This document shows, one piece after another, positions 8,473 through 15,857 of a DNA stretch of 64,000 nt. Numbering within the stretch: position 1 is the stretch's first letter; each line of letters starts with the position of its first letter. Location: positions 20,904-84,903 of the forward strand of contig NVXE01000012.1 of NCBI GenBank assembly GCA_002746975.1, given 5' to 3'. The stretch comes from Bacteroidota bacterium (GTDB lineage: Bacteria > Bacteroidota > Bacteroidia > Flavobacteriales_D > Sanyastnellaceae). The notes beneath the pieces were generated by a model, which was given only the letters and a program-made list of their open reading frames with translations, was not told where the DNA came from and searched no databases. Position numbers and translations under genes: made by a program.

Positions 8473-9708
8473 TTAATGATTTTCATCTTGATCAAGAAAT
8501 TCATCTCCTTCATCTTCGGTAATCAGCTCGGGTCCACTATAAAGGCGGCAAATATTCATTACTCTCAAGCCATTAGCATCAGCTATTTCTCCCGATATTA
8601 TTAATTCATTCTGAAACACGATTAGGTCATCTACCTCCGATCCATGATATATCAGATCAAATGACCTAATTCCAACATCACTTACACATTCCCAATTTGT
8701 ACCATCCCATCGAGAGACGGTACAATCAACACCGTTAATATGCCCTATACGTCCCGTGACATATAGAAAATTATCTGTAGACATCATTGCTTCGATTTTC
8801 CCAAATAGATCATCAATTACACTAACCCAATTTCCATCGACTAGCTTAAATAAGTGTCTTGGAGTTGAATCTATAAATCTTGCTGTAGAAATGTAAAGAT
8901 TATTGTTGAACCATTCAACAGCTAAAATGCTCATATTTTCATTGCTAACCTCACTACTTGTTGGAAAGTCGTTTGATAATCCAACAGGCTCGCCATTTTC
9001 TCCCCAATAAAATACTGGAGAAATAGGACTTGTGCCTATTTTACCTACAAACAATGGGAAACCATTATATTCATCAATCTGATGAACACGTCCTCCTGTA
9101 CTAAATTGTCCTGCAAATGATCCAGATAAAATTAAACTATCTAATTCACTTCCGTCCCAACTGTAAGCGATTGGATTTCCAGCTTCTATAGGCTTTACTC
9201 CTATTATTAATTGGCCGTTCACTTCTCCAAGAGTTTGGGCTTCTAGTGGTAAGGATAATATTGAAAATAAATTTCCGTTGTAGCAAACAACGGTGGGTTT
9301 TTCAAAATACAGCTCTTGACCTTCTAAAGTAAAAGTTGGTGGAGTGTAAATTTCGCTTGCCTCACCAGGGACAGTTACATATGATCCGAATAAATGATTG
9401 TCATAGACAAAACAAATACTATCATTAATCAAAACGGGTTCATAAGCATACAATTTTACATTTTCTGTTGTCAGAGCTTGTGAGCCTGAAAGAGTGTTGA
9501 ATGCGGAACCATCCCAAACAGCAATGCCATTAAGAATTTTACCATCTCCATCAGCACTAAAATCTCCAGTTATAAATAAGTTATCGTTATCTAATAATAG
9601 CAGATCAGCTACTTTATTGTTGAGACCGTCATCCAATGGTAACCAGACCTGTGCATGAGTTATTTGGCTGTTGAGTAGTATAAGTGCCATCGTTATAACC
9701 TTATTCAT
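8473..9708 (-). CDS. Secreted beta-propeller-like protein, function unknown
   Basis: 411 residues, signal peptide 1-19 (NSQITHAQ). Repeating units carry phrases such as GIAVWDGSAFNTL, FYWGENGEPVG, LFKLVDGNWVSV and VSRWDGTNWECV, the pattern of delta-60/Kelch-like propellers of Bacteroidota surface proteins. The C-terminus is acidic (EDEGDEFLDQDENH) and lacks a T9SS sorting domain, so its final location (periplasm, outer membrane or in complex with a neighbour) is unclear. Its start overlaps the upstream stop by 4 nt, and it ends 10 nt before the downstream start, so all three genes are translationally linked. Confidence 0.65.
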   Translation of the reverse strand: MNKVITMALILLNSQITHAQVWLPLDDGLNNKVADLLLLDNDNLFITGDFSADGDGKILNGIAVWDGSAFNTLSGSQALTTENVKLYAYEPVLINDSICFVYDNHLFGSYVTVPGEASEIYTPPTFTLEGQELYFEKPTVVCYNGNLFSILSLPLEAQTLGEVNGQLIIGVKPIEAGNPIAYSWDGSELDSLILSGSFAGQFSTGGRVHQIDEYNGFPLFVGKIGTSPISPVFYWGENGEPVGLSNDFPTSSEVSNENMSILAVEWFNNNLYISTARFIDSTPRHLFKLVDGNWVSVIDDLFGKIEAMMSTDNFLYVTGRIGHINGVDCTVSRWDGTNWECVSDVGIRSFDLIYHGSEVDDLIVFQNELIISGEIADANGLRVMNICRLYSGPELITEDEGDEFLDQDENH

Positions 9709-10526
9709 TGTACTATTAATTTAGAGGATTTTGTATGCGGTCTGGAATATAAGATAGAATAAATACCAGGCGAAACACCCTTGAGGTCAACAATAACACC
9801 AGAAGCATAGATAGGACAATTAATAGTTGTAATTAGTCTTCCTAAACCATCAACCAAATTGCAGTTTTGTTGTTCAGCGCTAGGGATAAAAGGAACCCAA
9901 ACGGACTCTGTAGCTGGATTTGGAAAAGGATTTAACTCTTCCCGTAGGTATTCAACTTCATCAAAACCTGAAGGCAATGGGATCTCAAAAGCAGCTAGAA
10001 AAGCGTCATAATCTGCACCACTTACGAATAAGTTTTGATTTTCATCTAACGCTATATCAGTCGCAACCCTATGTCCACCATTTGGGTTAGATAACTCAAT
10101 AGTCCAATCGATTTCTCCTGTTGCGGAGTATTTCCTTAACCAGAAATCATATGATCCAGATGGAGTATTTTCAATAGCTCCGCATACATATGTATTGCCC
10201 AGTGCATCGTGAGCTACTGAAGCGGCAAAATCATCCCCATTACCTGTTCCAGACACTTGAGAAGTCCATAACTCATTTCCATACTTATTCTGTTTCGTCA
10301 CTATAATATCGTAATCACCGTCAGAGTTAATGGTTGACCCTGCGATTACTGAATTTCCCATAAAATCTACTGTAGTTGATAATTCAGTGTATGCAATCTG
10401 AGAGCCTTTATTACTACGCCAATCTAGAAAAGGCATTTCATTCTGACATATTACAGAACTGCTTATGGAAGCAAGTGTCAGAATTAGTAATGAAGAAAAT
10501 AGGAATTTGATGGAAAATTTTAACAT
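9705..10526 (-). CDS. Secreted SBBP-like repeat protein with T9SS sorting domain
   Basis: 273 residues with signal peptide 1-27 (SSSVICQ). Residues ~50-190 contain repeats of the type DYDIIVTKQNKYGNELWTSQ and SYDFWLRKYSATGEIDWTIE, typical of SBBP beta-propeller repeats. The protein is short for a full propeller: only about three blades are visible. This suggests it is a reduced copy or needs its downstream partner. The C-terminal segment (NPFPNPATESVWVPF...PGIYSILY...SSKLIVQ) is a T9SS sorting domain. First gene of the minus-strand operon that continues to 6957. Confidence 0.7.
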   Translation of the reverse strand: MLKFSIKFLFSSLLILTLASISSSVICQNEMPFLDWRSNKGSQIAYTELSTTVDFMGNSVIAGSTINSDGDYDIIVTKQNKYGNELWTSQVSGTGNGDDFAASVAHDALGNTYVCGAIENTPSGSYDFWLRKYSATGEIDWTIELSNPNGGHRVATDIALDENQNLFVSGADYDAFLAAFEIPLPSGFDEVEYLREELNPFPNPATESVWVPFIPSAEQQNCNLVDGLGRLITTINCPIYASGVIVDLKGVSPGIYSILYSRPHTKSSKLIVQ

Positions 10527-10608
10527 GATAATTGGTTAAGATTACATATAAAACACAATTAATACTTGTGCAATGTACGGTATTTGCATGACATATGTTA
10601 GTGACTGA

Positions 10609-11474
10609 CAAGGTATTTTCAGATTATTCATCTTTCCTGAGAACATGGGGAAGCGTTTATCGATTGATGAAGTTACTTTATCTCAAGGAGAGCTATATAC
10701 AGTTGTGACAAATAAAAAAGCTAAAGGTCGAGCTGGCTCTATCGTAGCAATCATCGAGGGAACTAAGTCAGACGATGTCATAAAGTACTTGCAGAAGATT
10801 CCTGAGGGTAAACGTAGAAGGGTTGAAGAAATAACTCTAGATATGGCAGGCAGCATGAAGCTTATTGCAAAAACAGCCTTCCCTAAAGCCGTGAGGGTTA
10901 TAGATCGTTTTCATGTTCAACAGCTGGCTTCGCAAGCTGTACAGGATATCAGAATAAAACATAGGTGGGAAGCCATTGATCAAGAGAACCAGCAAATTCA
11001 AAGTGATAAAATAGATGGCGTTATATATAAGCTCATGCTCTTTGAGAATGGTGACTCTAGAAAGCAATTACTCACAAGAAGCAGGTTACTTCTATATAAA
11101 GCTTATGACAACTTAACGGAGTCACAAAAAACGAGAGCTGAGATATTATTTAATGAATATCCTGAAATAAAACAAGCGTATGATTTATCCAACAAACTAA
11201 GAGCTATCTACAATAATTGTAAGGATAAAACTCTTGCTATGACAAGACTTATGCACTGGTATAATGATGTAGAAAAATCCGGGTTTAAGAGTTTTAGAAT
11301 CATCACCAATACCATCACTCATAATTACAGAGAAATCTTAAACTACTTTGATAACAGAAGCACAAACGCTTCTGCAGAATCATTTAACGCAAAAATTAAA
11401 GCCTTCAGAATGCAACTTAGGGGTGTGAGAAGTAAAATTTTTTTCTTTTCAGATTAACTCAAATATATGCCTAG
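10609..11474 (+). pseudogene. ISL3-type (ISAon1-like) transposase remnant, 5' truncated and frameshifted
   Basis: Encodes the catalytic part of an ISL3-superfamily transposase: LSIDEVTLSQGELYT, TLDMAGSM, AVRVIDRFHVQQLA, and the C-terminal NASAESFNAKIKAF. The frame is closed by a TGA just before 10609. Coding similarity continues upstream of the ATG at 10645 (FIFPENMGKRLSIDE), so the N-terminal zinc-finger/HTH part has been lost. At the 3' end a run of seven T (11438-11444) shifts the frame to a premature stop at 11457. Adding one T restores the family ending FFLFRLTQIYA and a stop at 11472-11474. This is a dead element unless an intact copy acts in trans. Confidence 0.85.
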
Positions 11475-11497
11475 TCCCCAACAATTGGTCTTGATCC
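11475..11497. mobile_element. Possible right end of the ISL3-type remnant
   Basis: Immediately after the restored stop is a CCCCAACAATTGGTCTTGATCC-like stretch, resembling the terminal inverted repeat of ISAon1-like elements. No matching left end (GGATCAAG...) was found between 10527 and 10609, consistent with 5' truncation of the element. Assignment is tentative. Confidence 0.35.
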
Positions 11498-11549
11498 GTT
11501 TTTTCATTCATCACTCCGCCCTCAAGCAAGCTTGGGCTCGCTCTAAACG

Positions 11550-11582
11550 AAAAAACCGCCGCTGACTTTCGTCAGGGCGGTT
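11550..11582 (-). terminator. Terminator of tRNA-Pro
   Basis: Read on the minus strand: ACCGCC-CTGAC-GAAA-GTCAG-C-GGCGGT followed by T residues, a strong GNRA-capped hairpin with a U tract located just downstream of tRNA-Pro. Confidence 0.85.
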
Positions 11583-11591
11583 ATTCTTTCG

Positions 11592-11666
11592 TCGGGGCGG
11601 CAGGATTCGAACCTGCGATCTCCTGGTCCCAAACCAGGCGCCTTAACCGGGCTGGGCCACGCCCCG
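11592..11666 (-). tRNA. tRNA-Pro (UGG)
   Basis: Cloverleaf read on the minus strand. The acceptor CGGGGCG pairs perfectly with CGCCCCG and is followed by discriminator A. The anticodon stem CCTGG/CCAGG carries the loop TTTGGGA (anticodon TGG). The T arm is GCAGG-TTCGAAT-CCTGC. CCA is not encoded. Confidence 0.96.
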
Positions 11667-11682
11667 ATCGTTAATGCGGTCG

Positions 11683-11712
11683 CAAAGATACACAACAATT
11701 TCCTTTGACAAA
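11683..11712 (-). promoter_or_regulatory. Promoter of tRNA-Pro
   Basis: On the minus strand TTTG (11712-11709) and TATCTTTG (11690-11683) are separated by 18 nt, a consensus Bacteroidota promoter; the tRNA 5' end lies 16 nt downstream. Confidence 0.75.
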
Positions 11713-11814
11713 CTGATTATACAATTTATTTTGGACTATTAATAATGATTCAGAAAAGTGATACTGAATACTAGTCACAACAAAATATTTCAATTGTAGG
11801 ATTCTCTTGAGCAT

Positions 11815-11840
11815 AAAAAAACGCCCGCTGATGCGGGCGT
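11815..11840 (-). terminator. Terminator of tRNA-Ser
   Basis: Minus strand: ACGCCCGC-ATCA-GCGGGCGT, an 8-bp perfect stem, followed by a run of T, 16 nt downstream of tRNA-Ser. Confidence 0.88.
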
Positions 11841-11855
11841 TAGTGCTTGATAGTG

Positions 11856-11937
11856 CGGAGGAACTGAGATTCGAACTCAGGAGCCGAAACCGGCCACAAA
11901 TTAGCAATCTGCTGCATTACCACTCTGCCATTCCTCC
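11856..11937 (-). tRNA. tRNA-Ser (GCU)
   Basis: Minus-strand class II tRNA. Acceptor GGAGGAA pairs with TTCCTCC and discriminator G. The anticodon loop TTGCTAA gives GCT. A long variable arm (TGGCCGGTTTCGGCTC) and T arm CTGAG-TTCGAAT-CTCAG are present. A TAGATTTG -7 box lies upstream on the same strand (11987-11980). Confidence 0.95.
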
Positions 11938-12129
11938 AATAAATCCAAATCAAGTGAAGCACTCCACGAAATTGGACTGCAAATCTACACAATTCTGATA
12001 GATAAAGACGAATACGAAGGGGCAAATTGTTAAATGAATGAAAAAAAGAACTATTAAGATGGTGTTTGGTCTAAAATCAAAATCGAAGTTGTATATTTAT
12101 GCAAGTAAAACGAAACAACTATTTTTAAA

Positions 12130-12525
12130 ATGAAGAATATTTTATTACTCGGAGCGCTCGTGTTATTCGCGTTCACAACCTCAGCTCAAACTGATGCACC
12201 TGCACCAGATGCTAAAGCAAAAACTGAAAAGTCTTGCTGTTCTAAGTCTGGCAATAAGAAATCTTCTTGCTCTGGTGAGAAAAAATCTTCTTGCACAGCT
12301 GAACAAAAAGCAGCTTGTGAAAAATCAGGAAAATCTTGTTGTTCTAAAACAGCTACAGGTAATGAAAAGTCTTGTACTGCTGAACAAAAAGCTGCTGCTC
12401 AGAAATCTGGAACTTCTTGCTGTTCTCAGTCTGGTGCTAAATCATCTTGCTCTAGCAAAGATTCTGACACTAAAAAGAAGAAGAAAAAGAAGGCAAAGAC
12501 AACTGACACTGGTCTGTCTAACTAA
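12130..12525 (+). CDS. Cys/Lys-rich secreted protein of unknown function
   Basis: 131 residues. Signal peptide 1-19 (FAFTTSAQ), then a low-complexity mature region with eleven cysteines in repeated KSCCSK, KSSC and SCTAEQKAA units, ending in a poly-lysine stretch and TTDTGLSN. No named domain is recognised. Repeated vicinal cysteines with lysines suggest metal binding or redox buffering in the periplasm, but this is inference. A TATATTTA -7-like box lies ~35 nt upstream and a good terminator follows, so it is a single-gene unit between two tRNA loci. Another long frame exists in this low-complexity sequence, but this one has the signal peptide and correct signals. Confidence 0.75.
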   Translation: MKNILLLGALVLFAFTTSAQTDAPAPDAKAKTEKSCCSKSGNKKSSCSGEKKSSCTAEQKAACEKSGKSCCSKTATGNEKSCTAEQKAAAQKSGTSCCSQSGAKSSCSSKDSDTKKKKKKKAKTTDTGLSN

Positions 12526-12546
12526 ACCTCCTTTTCGGGAAATATT

Positions 12547-12576
12547 AAAGAGCTCCTTTTTGGGGCTCTTTTTTTA
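12547..12576 (+). terminator. Terminator of the Cys-rich protein gene
   Basis: AAAGAGCTCC-TTTTT-GGGGCTCTTT, a 10-bp stem with one G.T pair running into a T tract. Confidence 0.85.
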
Positions 12577-12598
12577 TACCAAATTTATTAATATTCAG

Positions 12599-12629
12599 TT
12601 GTGATAAGCACGAAAGTTTGTGCATCTTT
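12599..12629 (+). promoter_or_regulatory. Promoter of tRNA-Arg(UCU)
   Basis: TTG (12599-12601) and CATCTTTG (about 12623-12630, one mismatch to TAnnTTTG) with ~20 nt spacing, 17 nt before the tRNA. Confidence 0.5.
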
Positions 12630-12646
12630 GCACCCTCTTAAAAATT

Positions 12647-12720
12647 GGTCTCATAGCTCAACTGGATAGAGCACCTCCCTTCTAAGGAGGCGGTTCGGGG
12701 TTCGAGTCCCTGTGGGATCA
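12647..12720 (+). tRNA. tRNA-Arg (UCU)
   Basis: Acceptor GGTCTCA/TGGGATC with discriminator A. D arm GCTC...GAGC. Anticodon stem CCTCC/GGAGG with loop CTTCTAA (anticodon TCT). T arm CGGGG-TTCGAGT-CCCTG. CCA is not encoded. Confidence 0.95.
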
Positions 12721-12730
12721 CAATAATAAA

Positions 12731-12764
12731 AAGCTTGGAACGAGAAATCGCTTCAGGCTTTTTT
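12731..12764 (+). terminator. Terminator of tRNA-Arg(UCU), repeat copy 1
   Basis: Imperfect hairpin with loop GAAA and a T tract. Its 12741-12764 half (CGAGAAATCG, TTCA, GCTTTTTT) is almost identical to the terminator at 14329-14352. Confidence 0.65.
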
Positions 12765-12828
12765 GTTCTTAAAACAATTAGACTCTAGGTTCCGTATCTC
12801 GAACAACAAATAGTGCGATTTCATTTGT

Positions 12829-12838
12829 ACCGTTCGGT
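12829..12838. promoter_or_regulatory. Putative TetR operator
   Basis: ACCGTTCGGT is a palindrome with ACCG/CGGT arms, the half-site commonly seen in TetR-family operators. It sits just upstream of the -7 box TACCTTTA (12848-12855) of the TetR gene starting at 12860, a position suited to autorepression. Confidence 0.5.
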
Positions 12839-12859
12839 CTGTTTGAGTACCTTTACAAT

Positions 12860-13441
12860 ATGAATATCAAACATGATAAAGAAAAGGTCATAAAAAAGGG
12901 TATAGATTTATTTTGGTGTAATGGATATTCAAATCTAGGTGTAGATAAAATATGCAAGGCTACCGGAATGACAAAGGGTGCATTCTATAATGCATTTAAA
13001 AGCAAGGAGAATTTTCTTCTTTCGTGTATTGAGGCTTATGGGAATATGAATATGAATTATCTGACTGAACAGTTGAGTGATCAGAATAAAAGAGCGATAG
13101 ACAAAATCTTGAACATGTATGTAATCATGCTAGAAAATCAACCAAGTTTAAATTTCACTGGTTGCTTAACAAATAACATGATGTCCGAAATTAGTTCTGT
13201 GAATGAACTTGTAGGGAATGCTACAGCTCGAGCTTTTGATAACCTGCTTGATGTGATAGAGCCTATGGTTATAAAAGCGCAGTTAGAGGGAGATATTTCA
13301 CCTTCAGTAGATTCTAAAACAGTTACAGAATTAATCCACTCAACTTTTTTTGGTGTATTAACAAGAGCTAAGGCTACAAGGGATAATAAAAAGTCAATTT
13401 CCGCAATGACATTGCTAATTAAATCATTAAAAACAATTTAA
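12860..13441 (+). CDS. TetR/AcrR-family transcriptional regulator
   Basis: 193 residues. N-terminal HTH: KVIKKGIDLFWCNGYSNLGVDKICKATGMTKGAFYNAFKSKENFLLSCI, with the classic TKGAFYNAFKSKE recognition-helix region (~37-49). The rest is the helical ligand-binding domain. The -7 box ends 4 nt before this ATG, implying a leaderless mRNA. The stop is followed after one base by the SRPBCC gene, so it heads a three-gene operon (12860-14265) and probably represses it in response to a small molecule. Confidence 0.92.
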   Translation: MNIKHDKEKVIKKGIDLFWCNGYSNLGVDKICKATGMTKGAFYNAFKSKENFLLSCIEAYGNMNMNYLTEQLSDQNKRAIDKILNMYVIMLENQPSLNFTGCLTNNMMSEISSVNELVGNATARAFDNLLDVIEPMVIKAQLEGDISPSVDSKTVTELIHSTFFGVLTRAKATRDNKKSISAMTLLIKSLKTI

Positions 13442-13442
13442 G

Positions 13443-13946
13443 ATGACCATTATATCAAGAGAGATAGAAATTAACGCTTCTAAAGAAGATGTTTGGAAGG
13501 CGATAGCTAAGTTTGGTGACATATGTCACGGTAGTCCAGGAGTTTTAAAATCTCATGTCACCTCTAAGCAACAAGAAGGTGTGGGAGCTACACGACACTG
13601 TGATTTCGCACAAATGGGAGCAAGTGCAGAAGAGAGAATTACTGCTTGGGAAGAGGGGGAGTCCTTATCAATTGAAGTTTATGAGTTTAAGAAACTACCT
13701 GGGATTAAAACAATGGTGGCGGATTTTTCAGTCCGAACAGATAATGAGAAAACTATTTTGCGAGCTGACCTCAGCTACAATATGAAAAACAGTCTGTTTG
13801 ATATGATGAATTTTTTAATGATGAAGCAGATGAATACAAAAAACTGGAATGCCGTATTAGCAGGTCATAAGAAATATATTGAAACAGGTGAAAGAGTTGT
13901 TGAGACAACCTTACTGGAACTAGACAAAGTGATCACATTAAAATAA
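13443..13946 (+). CDS. SRPBCC (polyketide cyclase/START-like) family protein
   Basis: 167 residues. Starts with the typical first strand ISREIEINASKEDVWKAIAKFGDICHGSPGV, then VGATRHCDF, EERITAWEEGESLSIEVYE and a long C-terminal helix. This is the pattern of the SRPBCC helix-grip fold, which binds hydrophobic ligands in a deep pocket. The residues after ~140 form an extra tail. No catalytic assignment is possible. Co-transcribed with the TetR gene and the DUF1330-like gene, suggesting a role in handling a small hydrophobic compound. Confidence 0.8.
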   Translation: MTIISREIEINASKEDVWKAIAKFGDICHGSPGVLKSHVTSKQQEGVGATRHCDFAQMGASAEERITAWEEGESLSIEVYEFKKLPGIKTMVADFSVRTDNEKTILRADLSYNMKNSLFDMMNFLMMKQMNTKNWNAVLAGHKKYIETGERVVETTLLELDKVITLK

Positions 13947-13959
13947 AAAACTCAATAAC

Positions 13960-14265
13960 ATGTCAGAAGAGAAAGCGATACTAGTAATAAATGCTATAGT
14001 CAACAAAGAGAATATGGCCGAGGTTCCGGTGTATTTGGAAAACATCATGCCTGTCTTTGCTAAAAATGGAGGCAAACCAGTCGGTAGATATAAAACTGTT
14101 CAACAATTAGAAGGTATTGATAGTCCTGAGATGATAGCAATATTTGAGTTCGAGAGTGTTGATGTTATCAATACAATGATTAATGGAGCAGATTTTACAA
14201 ATCTATCAGACTTAAGAGCTAGAGTATTCGATAAACTAAATATGGTGATCTGTACTGAATTATAA
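13960..14265 (+). CDS. DUF1330-like dimeric alpha/beta barrel protein
   Basis: 101 residues. The pattern AILVINAIVNKENMAEVPVYLENIMPVFAKNGGKPVGRY...MIAIFEFESVDVINTMI matches small DUF1330/antibiotic-monooxygenase-like ferredoxin-fold proteins that act as dimers. No catalytic residues can be assigned. Third gene of the TetR-SRPBCC operon, 13 nt after the previous stop. Confidence 0.7.
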   Translation: MSEEKAILVINAIVNKENMAEVPVYLENIMPVFAKNGGKPVGRYKTVQQLEGIDSPEMIAIFEFESVDVINTMINGADFTNLSDLRARVFDKLNMVICTEL

Positions 14266-14318
14266 AAATCGTGGAATAACTCTTTCAAATTTATTAACGT
14301 GAACATAAGTGAAAGACC

Positions 14319-14353
14319 AGGCCTGAATCGAGAAATCGGTTCATGCTTTTTTT
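14319..14353 (+). terminator. Terminator of the TetR-SRPBCC-DUF1330 operon, repeat copy 2
   Basis: AGGCCTGAATCGAGAAATCGGTTCATGCTTTTTTT: hairpin capped by GAAA with a T tract. It overlaps the 3' end of the convergent yjdM-like gene and closely matches the terminator at 12731-12764. Confidence 0.7.
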
Positions 14354-14682
14354 ACAAATTCTGACTTTAAGCCCATCTGTCCGAAACCTTTGATTTTACA
14401 GTCTATATCGTGTTCCGCATCTCTTAACCTAATGTTTTTTACTTTCGTGCCTGCTTTAACAGGTTTAGGGGCTCCTTTGACTGGAAGATCTTTTATTACG
14501 ATAACAGAGTCACCGTTCTGTAGGATTTTTCCGTTAATGTCTTTAACGATAAGTCCAGATTCTTCAACTTCTTCTTTAATATCCCATTCGTGACTGCATT
14601 CAGGACAAGCGTAAAAGTCTTCTTTGAGCTCGTAACCGTAGGGACAGTCACATTTAGGGCAACTCTTCATTTCATCTGACAT
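14341..14682 (-). CDS. YjdM/PhnA-family zinc-ribbon protein
   Basis: 113 residues, the family's usual length. An N-terminal zinc ribbon is formed by [12 protein letters not shown] and [11 protein letters not shown]. The conserved beta domain follows: [36 protein letters not shown] and [20 protein letters not shown]. The family is labelled phosphonate utilisation (PhnA) historically, but it is not phosphonoacetate hydrolase and its role is unknown. Single gene, convergent with the TetR-SRPBCC operon. Confidence 0.9.
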   Translation of the reverse strand: MSDEMKSCPKCDCPYGYELKEDFYACPECSHEWDIKEEVEESGLIVKDINGKILQNGDSVIVIKDLPVKGAPKPVKAGTKVKNIRLRDAEHDIDCKIKGFGQMGLKSEFVKKA

Positions 14683-14764
14683 AGTATCTACTTTGAGTTT
14701 GTTTACTCTGCAAATTAATGAAAGTTTGGTCAGAGTTGGAACAAAAATAAAATAATACAGCTAG

Positions 14765-14799
14765 GTTAGTTAGTATTAACTAACATTGTTATATATTTG
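14765..14799 (+). promoter_or_regulatory. TetR operator and promoter of the envelope-transport operon
   Basis: GTTAGTTAGTATTAACTAAC (14765-14784) is a near-perfect 20-bp palindrome (one mismatch), followed by the -7 box TATATTTG (14792-14799) that ends 4 nt before the TetR ATG at 14804. The operator would cover the region between -33 and -7, so bound repressor would block RNA polymerase. Confidence 0.72.
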
Positions 14800-14803
14800 C
14801 ATT

Positions 14804-15388
14804 ATGGATTTTACAAAAAGACAAATTGAGATTATCGGAGCAGCTACCGAATTGATAGGTGAGAAGGGAGTTCAGAACCTAACCACAAAAAATCTTGCGT
14901 CTAAAATGAGCTTCTCTGAGCCTGCTCTTTATAGACATTTTAAGGGTAAAACAGAGATACTTAAATCAGTACTTGTTTTTTTTAAAGAATTTTTAGGCAA
15001 GAAGATAAATGAAATTTTCAATTTAAAAATTACGGGTATTGAGAAAATTGAAAAGATGATAGAATTTCAGTTTAATCATTTCTATAATAATCCTGCCATA
15101 GTAATGGTGATTTTCTCTGAAACTAGTTTTCAATACGATACCGTTCTTTCTAAAGTGGTGTCAGAAATAATTTCTAAGAAGCGTGAAAATGTTGTTCGTA
15201 TTATAGAATCAGGCCAAACAGATGGCTCTATACGTAAAGATATCCCTGCCGAGCAAATTGCAACGATTGTGATGGGAAGTATGAGACTTACTATCCTAGA
15301 ATGGAGGCTTTCTAATTTCAAGTTCAATTTAATTGAACGAGGTGAAGAATTAATAGGTACAGTTCGAACTATGATAAGGAAAAAATGA
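14804..15388 (+). CDS. TetR/AcrR-family regulator of the RND operon
   Basis: 194 residues from the ATG at 14804; an upstream TTG would lie before the -7 box and is rejected. The HTH is clear: IIGAATELIGEKGVQNLTTKNLASKMSFSEPALYRHFKGKTEILKSV, followed by a helical ligand domain. The stop overlaps the DUF2141 start by 4 nt, so regulator and transporter genes are one transcript. Likely an autorepressor acting on the palindrome at 14765, released by the transported compound or a related lipid. Confidence 0.92.
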   Translation: MDFTKRQIEIIGAATELIGEKGVQNLTTKNLASKMSFSEPALYRHFKGKTEILKSVLVFFKEFLGKKINEIFNLKITGIEKIEKMIEFQFNHFYNNPAIVMVIFSETSFQYDTVLSKVVSEIISKKRENVVRIIESGQTDGSIRKDIPAEQIATIVMGSMRLTILEWRLSNFKFNLIERGEELIGTVRTMIRKK

Positions 15389-15825
15389 AAGTCTTATTAA
15401 TCTTGTACACATTAATTTTTTCATCTTCAGTATTAGTATATGATACTGTGAATGTTAGTTCTCTAACGATAAAAGTAAATAAATTACAGAATTCTACAGG
15501 TGTAGTTCAATTCACTATTTACAACATCGATGGATCAATCCCAGATGAACATTACAAGAATTTTTATAAGCAATTAAACGCAGAAATTCTGAATAACACC
15601 TCGACAATAACTTTTGAAGATTTGCCGCATGGAGAATATGCAATAAATATTCTGCACGATGAGGATGAGGATGGAGTTATAAAAAAGGGTTGGTTTTTGC
15701 CTATTGAAGGTATAGGTTTCTCAAATTTCAGTTCGTTAAATCCACTGAATCGCCCAAGTTTTAAGAAGTCAAAATTTAACTTAAATGCCGATAAAGCTAT
15801 TGAAGTTAAAATAATATATATGTAA
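15385..15825 (+). CDS. DUF2141 periplasmic protein
   Basis: 146 residues with an N-terminal hydrophobic signal (MKVLLILYTLIFSSSVLVYDTV). The body has the DUF2141 pattern: SLTIKVNKLQNSTGVVQFTIYN, then FEDLPHGEYAINILHDEDEDGVIKKGWFLPIEGIGFSNF. This is an immunoglobulin-like periplasmic fold with an acidic DEDEDG turn that could bind calcium. The exact function of the family is unknown. Position between TetR and the MMPL transporter suggests an accessory periplasmic role in the same export process. Confidence 0.85.
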   Translation: MKVLLILYTLIFSSSVLVYDTVNVSSLTIKVNKLQNSTGVVQFTIYNIDGSIPDEHYKNFYKQLNAEILNNTSTITFEDLPHGEYAINILHDEDEDGVIKKGWFLPIEGIGFSNFSSLNPLNRPSFKKSKFNLNADKAIEVKIIYM

Positions 15826-15857
15826 TAGGTTTTTAGTAAACGAACACACTCATAACT

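Noticed and set aside
11807..12025. Small frames on both strands across tRNA-Ser
   Set aside because: They overlap the tRNA and its terminator and have no protein-like composition.
12194..12604. A second long frame overlapping the Cys-rich protein gene
   Set aside because: It is a Leu/Lys-rich shadow of the low-complexity repeat, lacks a signal peptide, and runs through the terminator.
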